Shown here piece by piece: positions 11,588 through 21,600 of a DNA stretch of 64,000 nt (position 1 is the stretch's first letter; each line of letters begins with the position of its first letter). Below the pieces are notes generated by a model. That model was not told the origin of the DNA. It saw only the letters and a list, made by a program, of their open reading frames with translations, and searched no databases. The position numbers and the translations under genes were made by a program. The stretch comes from Entoloma clypeatum (lineage: Eukaryota > Basidiomycota > Agaricomycetes > Agaricales > Entolomataceae), in assembly GCA_963565915.1 (NCBI GenBank), contig OY751490.1, positions 372,001-436,000 on the forward strand, in the 5' to 3' direction.

Positions 11588-11982
11588 TGTTACAAACACT
11601 TTTCATCTTTTCTGTTATCTTATCTTATCTTATCTCATCTTATCTTATCTGATGGTAGATCATCTTATCTTATCCAGACTCATGGTAGATGCACAGTAAA
11701 GCACAGTATCCAGCGCAGCCACAGTAAGTCGTGGAAAATGCATGTTGAGTACCACAGCAGTAGTTTACATCAGCGGACCACGGATCGTCCTCATGCAAAG
11801 TGCATGTACTGTACGTTTAGGGTAGGTACTTGTTAACAAGTAGTATATATAGTAGATAGTTTGAACATGGAACCCCAGTCTTGAGCTGGTTTCTACCGCC
11901 TCAAACCTCTTTCTAAGCCTTTCCTCTTCCGTCCTGTGTTTCCTCTCTAGCAAGAACTGGGTTTGTGTTGGTGTTGCTAACA
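11588..11982 (+). repeat. Family A 3' LTR
   Basis: It has the same ends as the 5' LTR, is 395 bp long, and is preceded by the polypurine tract AAAGGGGGGG at about 11576. It differs from the 5' LTR by expansion of the CTTATC repeat and several substitutions. Confidence 0.9.
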
Positions 11983-12236
11983 ATGGACTCAAGTCCGCCC
12001 TCCTCCGATTCCGGTACATCCGACACCCCTTCTGATCCCTCTTCCCACCATTCCACCTACCACTCTGTAACTGGTGACTCCGTATCGCACGTAGAAATGG
12101 ATGTCCCTGAATGTCTTGCTGCGCTTGAACGCGAGTTCCAGGAACACCGCCAGACCCTCACCACCATTACCGCTCAACTCGAACAACTTATCCGCACTGC
12201 TATTCCACCTGTTCCCATTCCAAGTTTCATCCAAGG
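11983..12236 (+). pseudogene. Family C gag N-terminus (copy 1), cut by later insertions
   Basis: This segment continues the family C leader that was interrupted at 4528. It encodes the start of Gag, probably from the ATG at 12096 (MDVPECLAALEREFQEHRQ...), which parallels 63156 in copy 2 (MDDPECLAVLKREFQEHRQ). After VPIP the reading changes from gag sequence to SFIQG, which belongs to the RT/RNase H connection seen after 18804 (FIQGFSDITRPLF). An internal deletion therefore joined gag to late RT before element B inserted at CAAGG. Confidence 0.8.
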
Positions 12237-12604
12237 TGTTACGGACTAACGACTACGGACGTATACGCTTACTTTTCCACTTTTACTCATCGGCCCCCGC
12301 TTACACATATCGTATTATACTTTATTTCCTTTAGTATACTTCGCTCCCGCGCTGACTCGCTTTCCGCAGCGGTCTGACTCATTCCGCAGTCGTCTTACTC
12401 AGACGCACTGCATTCCGCAGTTATCTTACTCAGATACACTGCCTTGCGCAGCACTGACTCATATGCTATCGCCTATAGTCAGTACCTATATAAACCCTTT
12501 GTACTATAGCTAGATTCCTTAGATTTAGCAATCACATTGCTCTTCGCCTTTCCATCTTCCTGCATACTCTGCCCGAACCTTGGAACGGTTTGTTACGCAT
12601 AACA
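12237..12604 (+). repeat. Family B 5' LTR
   Basis: The ends are TGTTACGG and CGCATAACA. It contains short repeats of the type TTCCGCAG...GTCTTACTCAGA (12360-12470) that may be regulatory. TATATAAA at 12487-12494 lies about 34 nt upstream of AGATTTAGCAA (12521-12531), the inferred transcript start. Confidence 0.92.
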
Positions 12605-12606
12605 AG

Positions 12607-12617
12607 TTGCTAAATCT
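12607..12617 (+). other. Self-priming primer-binding site, family B
   Basis: TTGCTAAATCT begins 2 nt after the LTR and is an exact 11-nt reverse complement of 12521-12531 in the LTR, matching the arrangement in families A, C and D. Confidence 0.8.
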
Positions 12618-13395
12618 CGTTAGGTTCGCCCAGAGCGAAGAGAGCAACTACCAGACGAGTCAAGACGTCGCGCTTCTTTGAAGACTTCACCAGTAACCCA
12701 TTCGCCTCACCAGAAGCCCGACAGGAGGAGCTAAGTCCTCGAGACAGTATCGATTTTACACTCATCCAGCAGTACATCGAATCGGAGATCCGTCGCATCC
12801 TACAGCAGGTGCTTGACGAAGAACTAGACAACGACGAGCATCGCCCCCACGGCGAGATAGCAGAGAGCATCCATCTTGCTCGGCAACACCAGATCGCGCG
12901 TTACAACGCCCGACAGAACGAACTCGAAAGCTTTCGCGTTCAAGAAGGACCTCAGACAGGTCGGATCACAGAGATCAGAGAGTTTATCGGTGTCCAGACA
13001 ACCGTTATCAGAAGATTGATTAGGACGCTCACATTGAGACGTCCCAGAGCCGCATCACCACGTCTTACTCGAAGCAGCAGATCTACGCCCACTTCACCAC
13101 CAACGAGCAACAGACCGAGTACAACCGTTGGGCACGAAACGAGAGACTTGACCCTTTCTCGCGACCAACAGACGCGCAGGAACAGAGATTCCTTAGAGAT
13201 CTACAGAGGAAATACCCCGAACGTTTTGCCACCGATTCCGCCGACGAGTCCCCTGACGAATTTACTTTTGACTCCGCGCAATCAGATACCGAACAGACGC
13301 CTAGAACAGGGACTAGTTTTCAACCCCTACCTGTATCCCGAACCCCATCTTCATCCCAACAACCCGACACCTCTCCTACTCCGCAGGTTCTAGAC
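12618..13395 (+). other. ATG-free, coding-like 5' leader of family B
   Basis: From the inferred transcript start (12521) to the gag ATG at 13396 I find no ATG in any frame, over about 875 nt. The leader is nevertheless coding-like. One frame is open from the LTR to about 13393 and reads as a charged, helical sequence (QQYIESEIRRILQQVLDEELD near 12765-12830). The gag frame itself is open from 13024. The leader may keep scanning ribosomes from starting early, or may be the relic or non-AUG-initiated part of a longer Gag. Confidence 0.55.
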
Positions 13396-14262
13396 ATGGC
13401 AGAAGCACCGACAGTGCAAACAATGGATACATCCAAGATCATCAAAGATCCCGGGATGTTCAAAGACAGACACACCTTTGACGAGTGGTGGAAAGCCACC
13501 AAACTATACATCAGGTTCCAGAAGGGCCTGTCCGACGATCAGAAGATCCTGGCGGTGTTATCCCGCATGATGGAAGGGTCCGGTAAACACTGGGCCAGTA
13601 ACAAGTTAGACGATCTTGCCACCGATGGCGAGAACATCACCTGGTTAGGATTCTCAGACGACATCGCTACGCGATTCTCTATTGCCAACAAGTCAACAGC
13701 GGCCAAGGCGAGACTCGAAGTCCTGAAACAGGAGAAACGCACCATTGACGAATTCTTGGACGAATTCGAAGAGCTCCTGAAGCTGTCAAACCTTGGCGAA
13801 GAAACTGGGAAATACATCCTGGAAAAGAACGTCAACCGCAGAATTTCTGAACAAGTGGCTACCGATGGCAAGACGTACACCGATTACGCAAAGGAGATCC
13901 GAAACAAGGGACGACAGATGGAGGGACATGCATTAGTCATCCGAGGGGGTGGCAACACACGCACCGGATCGGGCACCACTTATGGTGGTCAAGGCAAAGC
14001 CATGGAGATCGACAAAGCAGGAGTAGCCCGTTGCTACAACTGTCAGCGCTTTGGTCACCTTGCCAAAGACTGCAAAGCCCCAAAGAAGAAAGATGGTCGT
14101 AAGTGTTTCAACTGCGACCAAGAAGGACATATCGCGCGCAACTGCCGCAAGCCGAAGAAGAACTCTGGAAAGATTAGGAAGGTGTCTGATGGAGATACCG
14201 ATGACGATGAAACCATCACCATAGAGACCGATGAGAAGGATTTTCCCGAAGGGTCCGATTAA
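13396..14262 (+). CDS. gag: Family B Gag with two zinc knuckles
   Basis: A 288-residue ORF starts at the first ATG of the transcript. Residues about 15-170 have the capsid-like helical pattern (FDEWWKATKLYIRF, ARLEVLKQEKRTIDEFLDEF). Two CCHC knuckles follow, CYNCQRFGHLAKDC and CFNCDQEGHIARNC, and then a strongly acidic tail (DGDTDDDETITIETDEKDF). Gag would package RNA and form particles in the cytoplasm. The frame is intact. The gag frame is also open upstream to 13024, so an N-terminal extension from a non-AUG start is conceivable. Confidence 0.92.
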   Translation: MAEAPTVQTMDTSKIIKDPGMFKDRHTFDEWWKATKLYIRFQKGLSDDQKILAVLSRMMEGSGKHWASNKLDDLATDGENITWLGFSDDIATRFSIANKSTAAKARLEVLKQEKRTIDEFLDEFEELLKLSNLGEETGKYILEKNVNRRISEQVATDGKTYTDYAKEIRNKGRQMEGHALVIRGGGNTRTGSGTTYGGQGKAMEIDKAGVARCYNCQRFGHLAKDCKAPKKKDGRKCFNCDQEGHIARNCRKPKKNSGKIRKVSDGDTDDDETITIETDEKDFPEGSD

Positions 14263-17200
14263 ACGACGCTAAGTCGCGACCCTTATCCATTAAACGAACT
14301 CGCTTGCCTGGTGCAGTTACAGACAATATAACTTATGTTATCCCTGCAAAGCGAGCTGTTGCGTCAACTAAGATTGTCAAGGGAGATAAACCTCCGAAAC
14401 GACGAGAGATCAAGCTGCAAGCTCAGATCAAAACACGACGAGGACCAAAGGCCATTCGACCCGAGGTCGATAGCGGATGTGAACGCACATGTATCCATCC
14501 CAGAATAGTACGGGAACAGAACCTTCCCACACGTGGAATAAAGCCCATATCAATCCTAAATGCGGATGGATCGCCGAACCGACAACAGAAAGCAGAAAAA
14601 CTTGCCGAAGTTAAGCTGGACTTAGGAACACACCAGGAAACCATGGAAGCAATGGTATTGGACATTGGGAGAACGGATATGCTTTTGGGACATGACTGGT
14701 TGGTGCACCACAACCCTACAATCAATTGGACGACCGGCGCCGTAACATTCAACCGGTGCCCATCAACGTGTCAAACCAAACACTCGGTTTTCAGGGTTAA
14801 CCCTAATGGTCGCAAACATCGGGTTCGCATGGTGGAAGTACGAGACAAGGACGCACCCAAGAAATCGAATCAGAAATGGAAGCCCGGAGACCCCATATTG
14901 GAAGCAGTTACTCCCACACCACCTCCCACAACCAAACGACCCTCATACGTTGAACGTTTTGCCCATCTTTTTGAAAAAGAAAACTTTGATAAGATCCCAA
15001 AGGAAAGGGAATGGGACCACGGCATCGAACTTACACCGGACGCACCAAAGGAGCTAGGGGGAAACACGTACCCTATGACCCAAAAGGAGCAAGAAGAACT
15101 GGACGAATTCATCGATGAAGGCCTGGCAACCGGAAAGATCCGACCGTCCAAATCCCCTTATGCATCACCCTGCTTCTTCATTAACAAGAAAGACGGTTCC
15201 AAACGATTGGTACAGGACTATCGCACGGTTAACAAATTTACGGTTAAGGACAAATTCCCACTCCCACGCATCAACGACCTCTTGGATGTATTAAAGGACG
15301 CAGTCTACTTCAACAAAATGGACATCATGTGGGGATACAATAATGTGCGGATCAAAAAGGGTGACGAATGGAAAGCCGCCTTCTTGACCAGCCGAGGATT
15401 GTTTGAACCATTGGTCATGTTTTTCGGTCTCTGCAATTCCCCGGGAACGTTCTCTCGGATGATGGCCAGCCTATTCAGGGATCAGATCCGTCGGCGCATC
15501 TGTGTGATTTACATGGATGACATAGTGGTTATTGGTAAAACCAAGGAAGAACTCGCCCGGAATACCGAGGAGATCTTGCAGATCCTGTCGGACAATGACT
15601 TGTTCCTAAAGGAGAAGAAGTGTCTTTGGGAAGTAACGAAATGCCCCATATTGGGATATGTCGTTGGTGAAGGACGTGTCGAGATGGAAACTGAAAAGGT
15701 GGACACAATCCGGAACTGGCGAGTACCCACATCAAAAAAAGAAGTCCAGAGGTTCCTGGGATTTGCCAACTTTTATCGACGCTTCATTGAAGGATACTCA
15801 AACATCGCAAAGCCACTCACGACACTTACGGGAAATACAGCATTCACATGGGGACCAGCGGCGCAAGAAGCATTTGAAGGTCTCATACGGGCAATCACGA
15901 CAGCACCAGTCTTGGCATTGCCCAAACCGGATGGACAGTTCAGGGTTGAAACCGATGCATCGGGTTATGCAATTGGAGCGGTACTCTCACAGAAACAAGA
16001 CGACAAGTGGCATCCTATCGCGTTCTTGTCGCGGACCATGTCCGCGGCCGAACAGAATTACGAGATCTATGACAAGGAACTCTTGGCAGTCATGGAAGCA
16101 CTGAAGGACTGGCGACATTATCTACTTGAAGCCAAGGAACGTTTCGAGATCTTAACCGATCACAAAAACCTGGAGTATTTCCGGCGTCCTCAGGACCTAA
16201 ACCAACGACAGAGGCGCTGGAAGATGAAGCTACAAGACTATGACTTCGAATTGCGACATGTACCTGGGAAGACAAATGCGAAAGCAGACATCCTGTCACG
16301 TTTGCCCTGGTATGAGACGGAACTCGAGCCGCAGGACAGCGACCAAATGCTCAAGGAGGGGCTATTTTTGAAACGATTGGAATCAGAAGATGTGATACAA
16401 ATGGAGATGTTCACGGAGGAACAATTCTTTGAAGGGGGTGAAACATCTGATTCCATCAAAATCGGAAACATCACAACCATCGAAAACCCATGGATCGTAC
16501 GCATCAAGGCCTCGAATCGCATGGAGACAGAAGTAGCCCAGGGTCTGAAGAAGAATCCTCACTGGTACCAGCAGGAAAATGGCATCACCTACGCAGGAGA
16601 ACGAGTCTATGTTCCACCAGACCCACAATTGCGCCAAGAACTGATGTTTGAAGCGCACGACGCACCAGTGGCAGGACACCCGGGACAGTATCGAACACAT
16701 GAACTTCTCACTTGCACCTACTGGTGGCCCACCATCCTACATGACGTAAAGAAGTATGTGAAAGGTTGTGACACCTGTCAACGCAACAAGATCAGCCGCC
16801 AAAGGAGACACGCCCCTCTGCACCCTAACGCCGCGCCAAGTCAACCATGGGAAGACATAGGGATTGACGTCGTGGGACCGATACCAGAATCTGATGGGAA
16901 GAACGCAATTCTGGTCATCACGGACAGACATTCAAAGATGCTTCATCTCATCCCGACAACCGTGGAGCTATCGGCTGAAGGATTAGCCAAGATCTATCGG
17001 GACCAGATATGGAAACTTCATGGAATTCCCAAGAAGATCATCAGCGATAGGGGACCGCAGTTCGCCGCGAAGTTTATGGAAATACTTTGCCGCATGTTAG
17101 GGATCAAAAGAAATCTGTCCACTGCGTACCATCCACAGACTGATGGACAGGCCGAACGATCGCATCAGGAAACCGAGGTGTTCTTACGAAACTTTGTCAA

Positions 17201-17912
17201 CCATCTACAAGATGATTGGGCGGAATGGATCGCAATCGCAGAATTCCAGTACAATGACAAAGAACATCAAGCAACAAAGTACACACCATTCTATCTCAAC
17301 TACGGTCTGCATCCTTGGAAGGGAGAACTTGTGTTGGAAGACACCAATCCGGCAGCAAACGACTTCTTGAAAAAACTCAAACAGGCACGAGAAGAAGCCA
17401 ACGCAGCACTGAAACAGGCACAGGATCAGATGAAGAAGACAGTTGACACACGACGAAGCCCGTCTCGGGATTACCGCATCGGAGACAAGGTGTGGCTGGA
17501 AGGGACTAACATCAGGACTGATCGTCCCTCAAAGAAACTTGACGCCCTCCGACACGGACCGTTCAAAGTCCTAGAGAAGAAAGGAGCTAGCGCATACCGT
17601 CTTGATCTTCCCAAAACCTGGAAAATGATCCACCCTGTGTTCAACGAAACCCTGTTATCACCATACGAAACCCCGAAGTATGCCATTCAGAAAAAGAAGC
17701 CAGCCCCTGATCCGATCATCGTCGAAGGACGAGAAGAATACCATGTCTCCACGATCCTGGACTCTAGAAAATTCCGCGGAAAGATCCAGTACCTTGTCCA
17801 ATGGGAAGGGTATGGCCCAGAAGAGAACATGTGGGAACCTCGGACTAATGTTCAGAACGCTCAAGACTTGATCCGAGACTTTCATCGGCAGAATCCATCG
17901 CGTCCACAATAA
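14235..17912 (+). CDS. pol: Family B Pol polyprotein (protease, RT, RNase H, integrase, chromodomain)
   Basis: This uninterrupted frame of about 1,220 codons is in the -1 frame relative to gag and overlaps its last 28 nt. Landmarks in order are protease EVDSGCERT (about 14465), RT YMDDIVV (about 15510), RNase H VETDASGYAIGAVLS (about 15945), the integrase zinc finger HPGQ...CDTCQRNK (about 16678-16790), core Asp in GIDVVGPIPE (about 16861), ISDRGPQF (about 17040), the Glu of HPQTDGQAERSHQE (about 17132), and a C-terminal chromodomain YHVSTILDSR...LVQWEGYGPEENMWEP (about 17740-17840). All catalytic motifs look intact. There is no slippery heptamer in phase in the short overlap, so access to pol may use reinitiation or another recoding mechanism. 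Confidence 0.93.
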   Translation, partial: EGFSRRVRLNDAKSRPLSIKRTRLPGAVTDNITYVIPAKRAVASTKIVKGDKPPKRREIKLQAQIKTRRGPKAIRPEVDSGCERTCIHPRIVREQNLPTRGIKPISILNADGSPNRQQKAEKLAEVKLDLGTHQETMEAMVLDIGRTDMLLGHDWLVHHNPTINWTTGAVTFNRCPSTCQTKHSVFRVNPNGRKHRVRMVEVRDKDAPKKSNQKWKPGDPILEAVTPTPPPTTKRPSYVERFAHLFEKENFDKIPKEREWDHGIELTPDAPKELGGNTYPMTQKEQEELDEFIDEGLATGKIRPSKSPYASPCFFINKKDGSKRLVQDYRTVNKFTVKDKFPLPRINDLLDVLKDAVYFNKMDIMWGYNNVRIKKGDEWKAAFLTSRGLFEPLVMFFGLCNSPGTFSRMMASLFRDQIRRRICVIYMDDIVVIGKTKEELARNTEEILQILSDNDLFLKEKKCLWEVTKCPILGYVVGEGRVEMETEKVDTIRNWRVPTSKKEVQRFLGFANFYRRFIEGYSNIAKPLTTLTGNTAFTWGPAAQEAFEGLIRAITTAPVLALPKPDGQFRVETDASGYAIGAVLSQKQDDKWHPIAFLSRTMSAAEQNYEIYDKELLAVMEALKDWRHYLLEAKERFEILTDHKNLEYFRRPQDLNQRQRRWKMKLQDYDFELRHVPGKTNAKADILSRLPWYETELEPQDSDQMLKEGLFLKRLESEDVIQMEMFTEEQFFEGGETSDSIKIGNITTIENPWIVRIKASNRMETEVAQGLKKNPHWYQQENGITYAGERVYVPPDPQLRQELMFEAHDAPVAGHPGQYRTHELLTCTYWWPTILHDVKKYVKGCDTCQRNKISRQRRHAPLHPNAAPSQPWEDIGIDVVGPIPESDGKNAILVITDRHSKMLHLIPTTVELSAEGLAKIYRDQIWKLHGIPKKIISDRGPQFAAKFMEILCRMLGIKRNLSTAYHPQTDGQAERSHQETEVFLRNFVNHLQDDWAEWIAIAEFQYNDKEHQATKYTPFYLNYGLHPWKGELVLEDTNPAANDFLKKLKQAREEANAALKQAQDQMKKTVDTRRSPSRDYRIGDKVWLEGTNIRTDRPSKKLDALRHGPFKVLEKKGASAYRLDLPKTWKMIHPVFNETLLSPYETPKYAIQKKKPAPDPIIVEGREEYHVSTILDSRKFRGKIQYLVQWEGYGPEENMWEPRTNVQNAQDLIRDFHRQNPSRPQ

Positions 17913-18029
17913 AAGAACAAACTTTGAGAGCCATTTTCCACATCGACTTCTGTCACATCGAGTTCCCCACTCCAACTCTTCTCGCCCAACACGCCGTTCT
18001 TCTTATACCTTTCAAACATCATTTCCGCC

Positions 18030-18398
18030 ATGTCCAACATCACCGCCGCCTCCACCGCTACCTCCGATCTCAACCCCACCATCACCACCCTCATTGGCGA
18101 AGCGCTCTCTATGCGCGATCAAATCCATGCGCTCGAAACCTCCGTTGCCGACATTCTCCACAGGCAGATGCATATCCGCCTCCATACCCTATCCGATTTG
18201 CCAACCACCCCCACCGCCGAGGAAAAACTTATCCTCAAAACTTATACCAACACCCTTGCCGTCGAGAATCGACGCCTTCGCCTCGCCGTTCGAGGTTTAG
18301 AGTTTGCCACGGCGGTAAACGATGAGCTGGTAAAGGACTGGGGCAACCGAGCTGACCCTACCTGGGCCGATCCGAATGGCAACGACGGATGGGAATAG
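18030..18398 (+). CDS. Extra ORF of family B between pol and the 3' LTR
   Basis: A 122-residue ORF starts at GCCATGT, a good eukaryotic context, 117 nt after the pol stop, and ends 37 nt before the 3' LTR. The product is helical: Ser/Thr/Ala-rich N-terminus, then heptad-like MRDQIHALETSVADILHRQMHIR and KLILKTYTNTLAVENRRLRLAVRGLEF, suggesting a coiled coil. I see no signal peptide or membrane segment. It is intact in a young element. The function is unknown; it could be an accessory protein or, less likely, a captured host fragment. Confidence 0.6.
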   Translation: MSNITAASTATSDLNPTITTLIGEALSMRDQIHALETSVADILHRQMHIRLHTLSDLPTTPTAEEKLILKTYTNTLAVENRRLRLAVRGLEFATAVNDELVKDWGNRADPTWADPNGNDGWE

Positions 18399-18435
18399 GT
18401 AGTCTGTGAGGACACAGACCTTGAGGAGAGGAACA

Positions 18436-18803
18436 TGTTACGGACTAACGACTACGGACGTATACGCTTACTTTTCCACTTTTACTCATCGGCCCCCGCT
18501 TACACATATCGTATTATACTTTATTTCCTTTAGTATACTTCGCTCCCACGCTGACTCGCTTTCCGCAGCGGTCTGACTCATTCCGCAGTCGTCTTACTCA
18601 GACGCACTGCATTCCGCAGTTATCTTACTCAGATACACTGCCTTGCGCAGCACTGACTCATATGCTATCGCCTATAGTCAGTACCTATATAAACCCTTTG
18701 TACTATAGCTAGATTCCTTAGATTTAGCAATCACATTGCTCTTCGCCTTTCCATCTTCCTGCATACTCTGCCCGAACCTTGGAACGGTTTGTTACGCATA
18801 ACA
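18436..18803 (+). repeat. Family B 3' LTR
   Basis: Same length as the 5' LTR (368 bp) and preceded by the purine-rich GAGGAGAGGAA (about 18423-18433). It is followed by the TSD CAAGG. Confidence 0.93.
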
Positions 18804-20765
18804 CAAGGGTTCTCTGACATCACACGTCCTTTGTTCCAACTCACAACCAAGGGCTGTGTATGGTCCTGGGACGACAAGGAAGTGGAGGCTTTCAGAGGTC
18901 TGAAGCGGAGGATCACCTCTGCTCCAATACTTGTCCTCCCCAATCACAGCAAAGAGTGGCGAGTCGAAGTGGACAGCTCCGACTTTGCGACCGGAGCGGT
19001 ACTGTCCCAACCATCGGAGGACAGTAAGTGGCACCCTGTCGTGTTTTATTCCAAAAGCCTTAGCCCAGTGGAACGCAACTACAAAATTCACGATAAGGAG
19101 ATGCTGGCCGTAATCCGTGCGCTGGAGGAATGGAGACACTTCCTTGAAGGAGCAGAGAAGACGGTGAAAGTTTGGACCGATCACAAAAACCTCAAATACT
19201 TCATGACCAGAAGCTCAATTGGTGGCAAGCACAGTGGTCTCTATACCTAGCACGTTTCAATTTCAAGATGCACCACCGCCCAGGCAAGTCAATGGGGAAG
19301 TCCAATGCATTGTCGTGCTGGGCGGACCACGGAGATGGCTCACAGGACAACGAGGACATAGTCCTACTCCGACCGGAGCTGTTTGCCATACGGGCCACTC
19401 AGGGAGTAGCCATTCAAGGTGAGGAGTGCGACGTCCTCTGACAGGTCCGACAGGGCATCCGCAATGGCCTTCTAGAGGATAGCATAGCAGAGATAATCAA
19501 ATCCCTTCCGACAGTCGGAGCTGCATCCGTCTGCGGAGCGGAATGACGACAGTCGGAGGGTTTACTGTACTTTCAAGATTGCATTTACGTGCCCAACAGC
19601 CCGCAACTCCGACAGCGAATCATCACGCAACATCACGACAACCCGGTGGTCGGACACCCAGAACATTGGAAGACACTAGAGTTGGTATTGTGCACTTATT
19701 GGTGGCCCCACATGGCACGCTTAATTGGTCAGTATTGCAAAACTTGCGACCCCTGCCTCCGCACCCTCTGGCGAACTCCATCCGCTCCCAGTTCCATCGG
19801 AGCGGTGGCAGGTAACTAGTGTTGATTTTATCACTGAACTACCAGAAGCCCATGGGTATGATGCTATCATAATAGTAGTGGACTCAGTCGGGAAACGCGG
19901 ACACTGCATTCCGATGCACTCCGCTCTCTCCGCCCTCGGGTCCGTGAAATCTTATGTTCAACATGTTTGGAAGGTCCACGGTCTTCCAGAGGCCATTGTC
20001 TCTGATTGTGGACCACAGTTTGTCGCCAAGTTCATGCGGGAATTGTATAGGCTGTTAGGTATCAAGGTTGCTGCCTCGACGGCCTACCATCCGCAGTCAG
20101 ACGGACAGACGGAACACGTGAACCAGGGATTGGAACAATACCTCCGACTGTTCATTAACAAATGACAGGACGACTGGGACGAATGGCTTCCAATGACGGA
20201 GTTTTCATACAATAACCATGTTCATGCATCCACGTGCCAAACCCCCTTCTACATCGACACTGGACGTCACCCACATATGGGCTTTGAGCCCCGACAAAGA
20301 CCATCGGAGATCGAGGCGGTGGAGGAGTTCAGCAAGCAGATGAAGTCCGCATTGGAGGAAGCACAAGCAGCTTTGGGAAAGGCCAAAGACGACATGGCAT
20401 GGTACTACAACCAGTGTCGGACATCTACTCCGACCTTCCAACCAGGTGACAAGGTCTTTCTGGATTCCTCCGACCTCAAAACCACCCGACCAACCAAAAA
20501 ACTGGCTCATAGATATGTAGGCCCGTTTCCGGTTGTCCAACCTGTCAGAATGCATGCGTACAAACTCAAACTCCCTCCTTTCATGTCTCGCATTCACCCC
20601 GTATTCCACGTTGTAAAACTGTTGCCAGCTCCGGAGGACCCTTTCCAACGAGATGTCCAAACCCCTCCACCTCCGACCGCAGTCGGAGAAGAAATGGAAT
20701 ACAAAGTCGAAACAGTTTTGGACAGTCGACTTCAACGAGGCAAGCTGCAGTTCCTGTTGGAGCAA
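18804..20765 (+). pseudogene. Family C copy 1 pol remnant (RNase H, integrase, partial chromodomain)
   Basis: The sequence resumes family C coding after element B. Recognisable are the RT/RNase H link GFSDITRPLF, RNase H VEVDSSDFATGAVLSQ (about 18965), the integrase zinc finger HPEH...CKTCDPCLRT (about 19656-19770), VDFITELPEAHGYDA (about 19825), SDCGPQF where relatives have SDRGPQF (about 20005), HPQSDGQTEHVNQ (about 20089), and the start of a chromodomain that stops at GKLQFLLEQ. There are frameshifts near 19205, 19440, 19545 and 19780 and a stop at 20163. The chromodomain runs straight into the middle of an LTR, so about half the chromodomain and the LTR start are deleted. Confidence 0.88.
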
Positions 20766-21010
20766 TGATTTATACCACCACATGCACACTTCCGATTTAC
20801 ATATTCCGTTCCCATCCCTACTCCCAATCTTTGTCGTATTTCAACATTCCTCTTCTCATTTCCAATTCTCGTCGTCTATATAGCTGTCTAGCTTGCAAGA
20901 GAATCCTCAGAACTTTCTCTTTGGATTTCCCTTGCAAGATACGCCTCGTATTGTACTTCGTAGAGTCTAATTTAACTTTGGAGTTGTCGGATTATAAGGT
21001 CGCCCTTACA
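20758..21010 (+). repeat. Truncated 3' LTR of family C copy 1
   Basis: It starts at TTGGAGCAATGATTTATACC, which corresponds to position 4206 inside the 5' LTR, and runs to the LTR end GCCCTTACA. It includes the TATATAG box. The next bases, ATGGT, match the 5 bp in front of the family C copy 2 LTR (35790-35794) rather than those in front of copy 1. Confidence 0.85.
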
Positions 21011-21015
21011 ATGGT

Positions 21016-21600
21016 TCTCTCTCACCAGCCCAATGGCCTCCACTCATGCCCAGCAGCCGCCTCGGCATAGTTTCACCAAGAGGCTGGTGTTCTAGGAACT
21101 GGCCAGGGTAGTGTAGGTTATTAGTGTTTCACATCAGAAAAAGGTCAAACTACTTAAATGGTACTTAAACAAACTTAAAGAGAAAGTTAAGTGGTTTAAG
21201 TGATTTAAGCTAAGTCAGCATCTTAAAAGTACTTAGAATCATGTTTTTTCTCGAATTTTCTAGTGGTAGTTTAAGTGTGTTTAAGAATGTATTAAGTAGT
21301 CTTAAGTGATTATTTCTATGCATGTCTTGAGGTGTCTTACAAGGCTTGAACAACCTTTAAACATACTTTAAAAAAATGAAAAGCTGGCACAATTTGTGGT
21401 TTGGTAGTTTAAGTAGTTTAAGTGATTTAAGTAATGTTTAATGTGTTTGAGTGATGCTATTTTGAGTTGTCTAAGTAGTTGTTGAATAGTATGTTGCAGT
21501 TAGGTAAATATAAGAGTTGAATTCTATGTTGATTTGGAGGGTAGGGGGTAGGGTAGAGAAGTATTGAGTAGGGGGTAAAATGTAAAATTTATGGAGTATT
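21016..21600. other. Short minisatellite remnant followed by AT-rich TTTAAGT-repeat DNA
   Basis: The first 50 bases resemble the minisatellite at 35156-35789 in the same orientation (GCCCAATGGCCTCC, CATGCCCAGCAGCC). The remainder is AT rich with many TTTAAG/TTAAGT words (for example GTTTAAGTAGTTTAAGTGAT). No gene is seen. Confidence 0.6.

Larger units (their letters stand above)
4529..11982 (+). mobile_element. Gypsy family A, complete but decayed chromodomain retrotransposon
   Basis: Two LTRs (4529-4904 and 11588-11982) bound a gag-pol interior in the order gag, protease, RT, RNase H, integrase, chromodomain. The flanking 5-mers are ACGGA (4524-4528) and ATGGA (11983-11987), a TSD with one C-to-T change. 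The uninterrupted target can be read at about 63040 in family C copy 2 (AACACGGACTCAAG), which confirms insertion into a family C leader. The LTRs differ by small indels in a CTTATC microsatellite and several substitutions, and pol has stops and frameshifts, so the element is old. A MITE sits in its leader. Confidence 0.92.
12237..18803 (+). mobile_element. Gypsy family B, near-intact chromodomain retrotransposon
   Basis: Two 368-bp LTRs (12237-12604 and 18436-18803) differ at one position I could find (a CG versus CA near 12353). They flank an interior with an intact gag, an uninterrupted pol and an additional ORF. The TSD is CAAGG (12232-12236 and 18804-18808). Near-identical LTRs and open frames mark this as the youngest gypsy in the window and possibly still competent. 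It inserted into the already deleted family C copy 1. Confidence 0.95.

Noticed and set aside
12809..13393. 194-residue frame upstream of family B gag taken as a separate gene
   Set aside because: It has no ATG start and overlaps the open gag frame; treated as part of an ATG-free leader.
14235..14262. TTTCCCG as a -1 slippery site in family B
   Set aside because: The heptamer is out of phase with the gag codons, so it cannot serve the X XXY YYZ rule.
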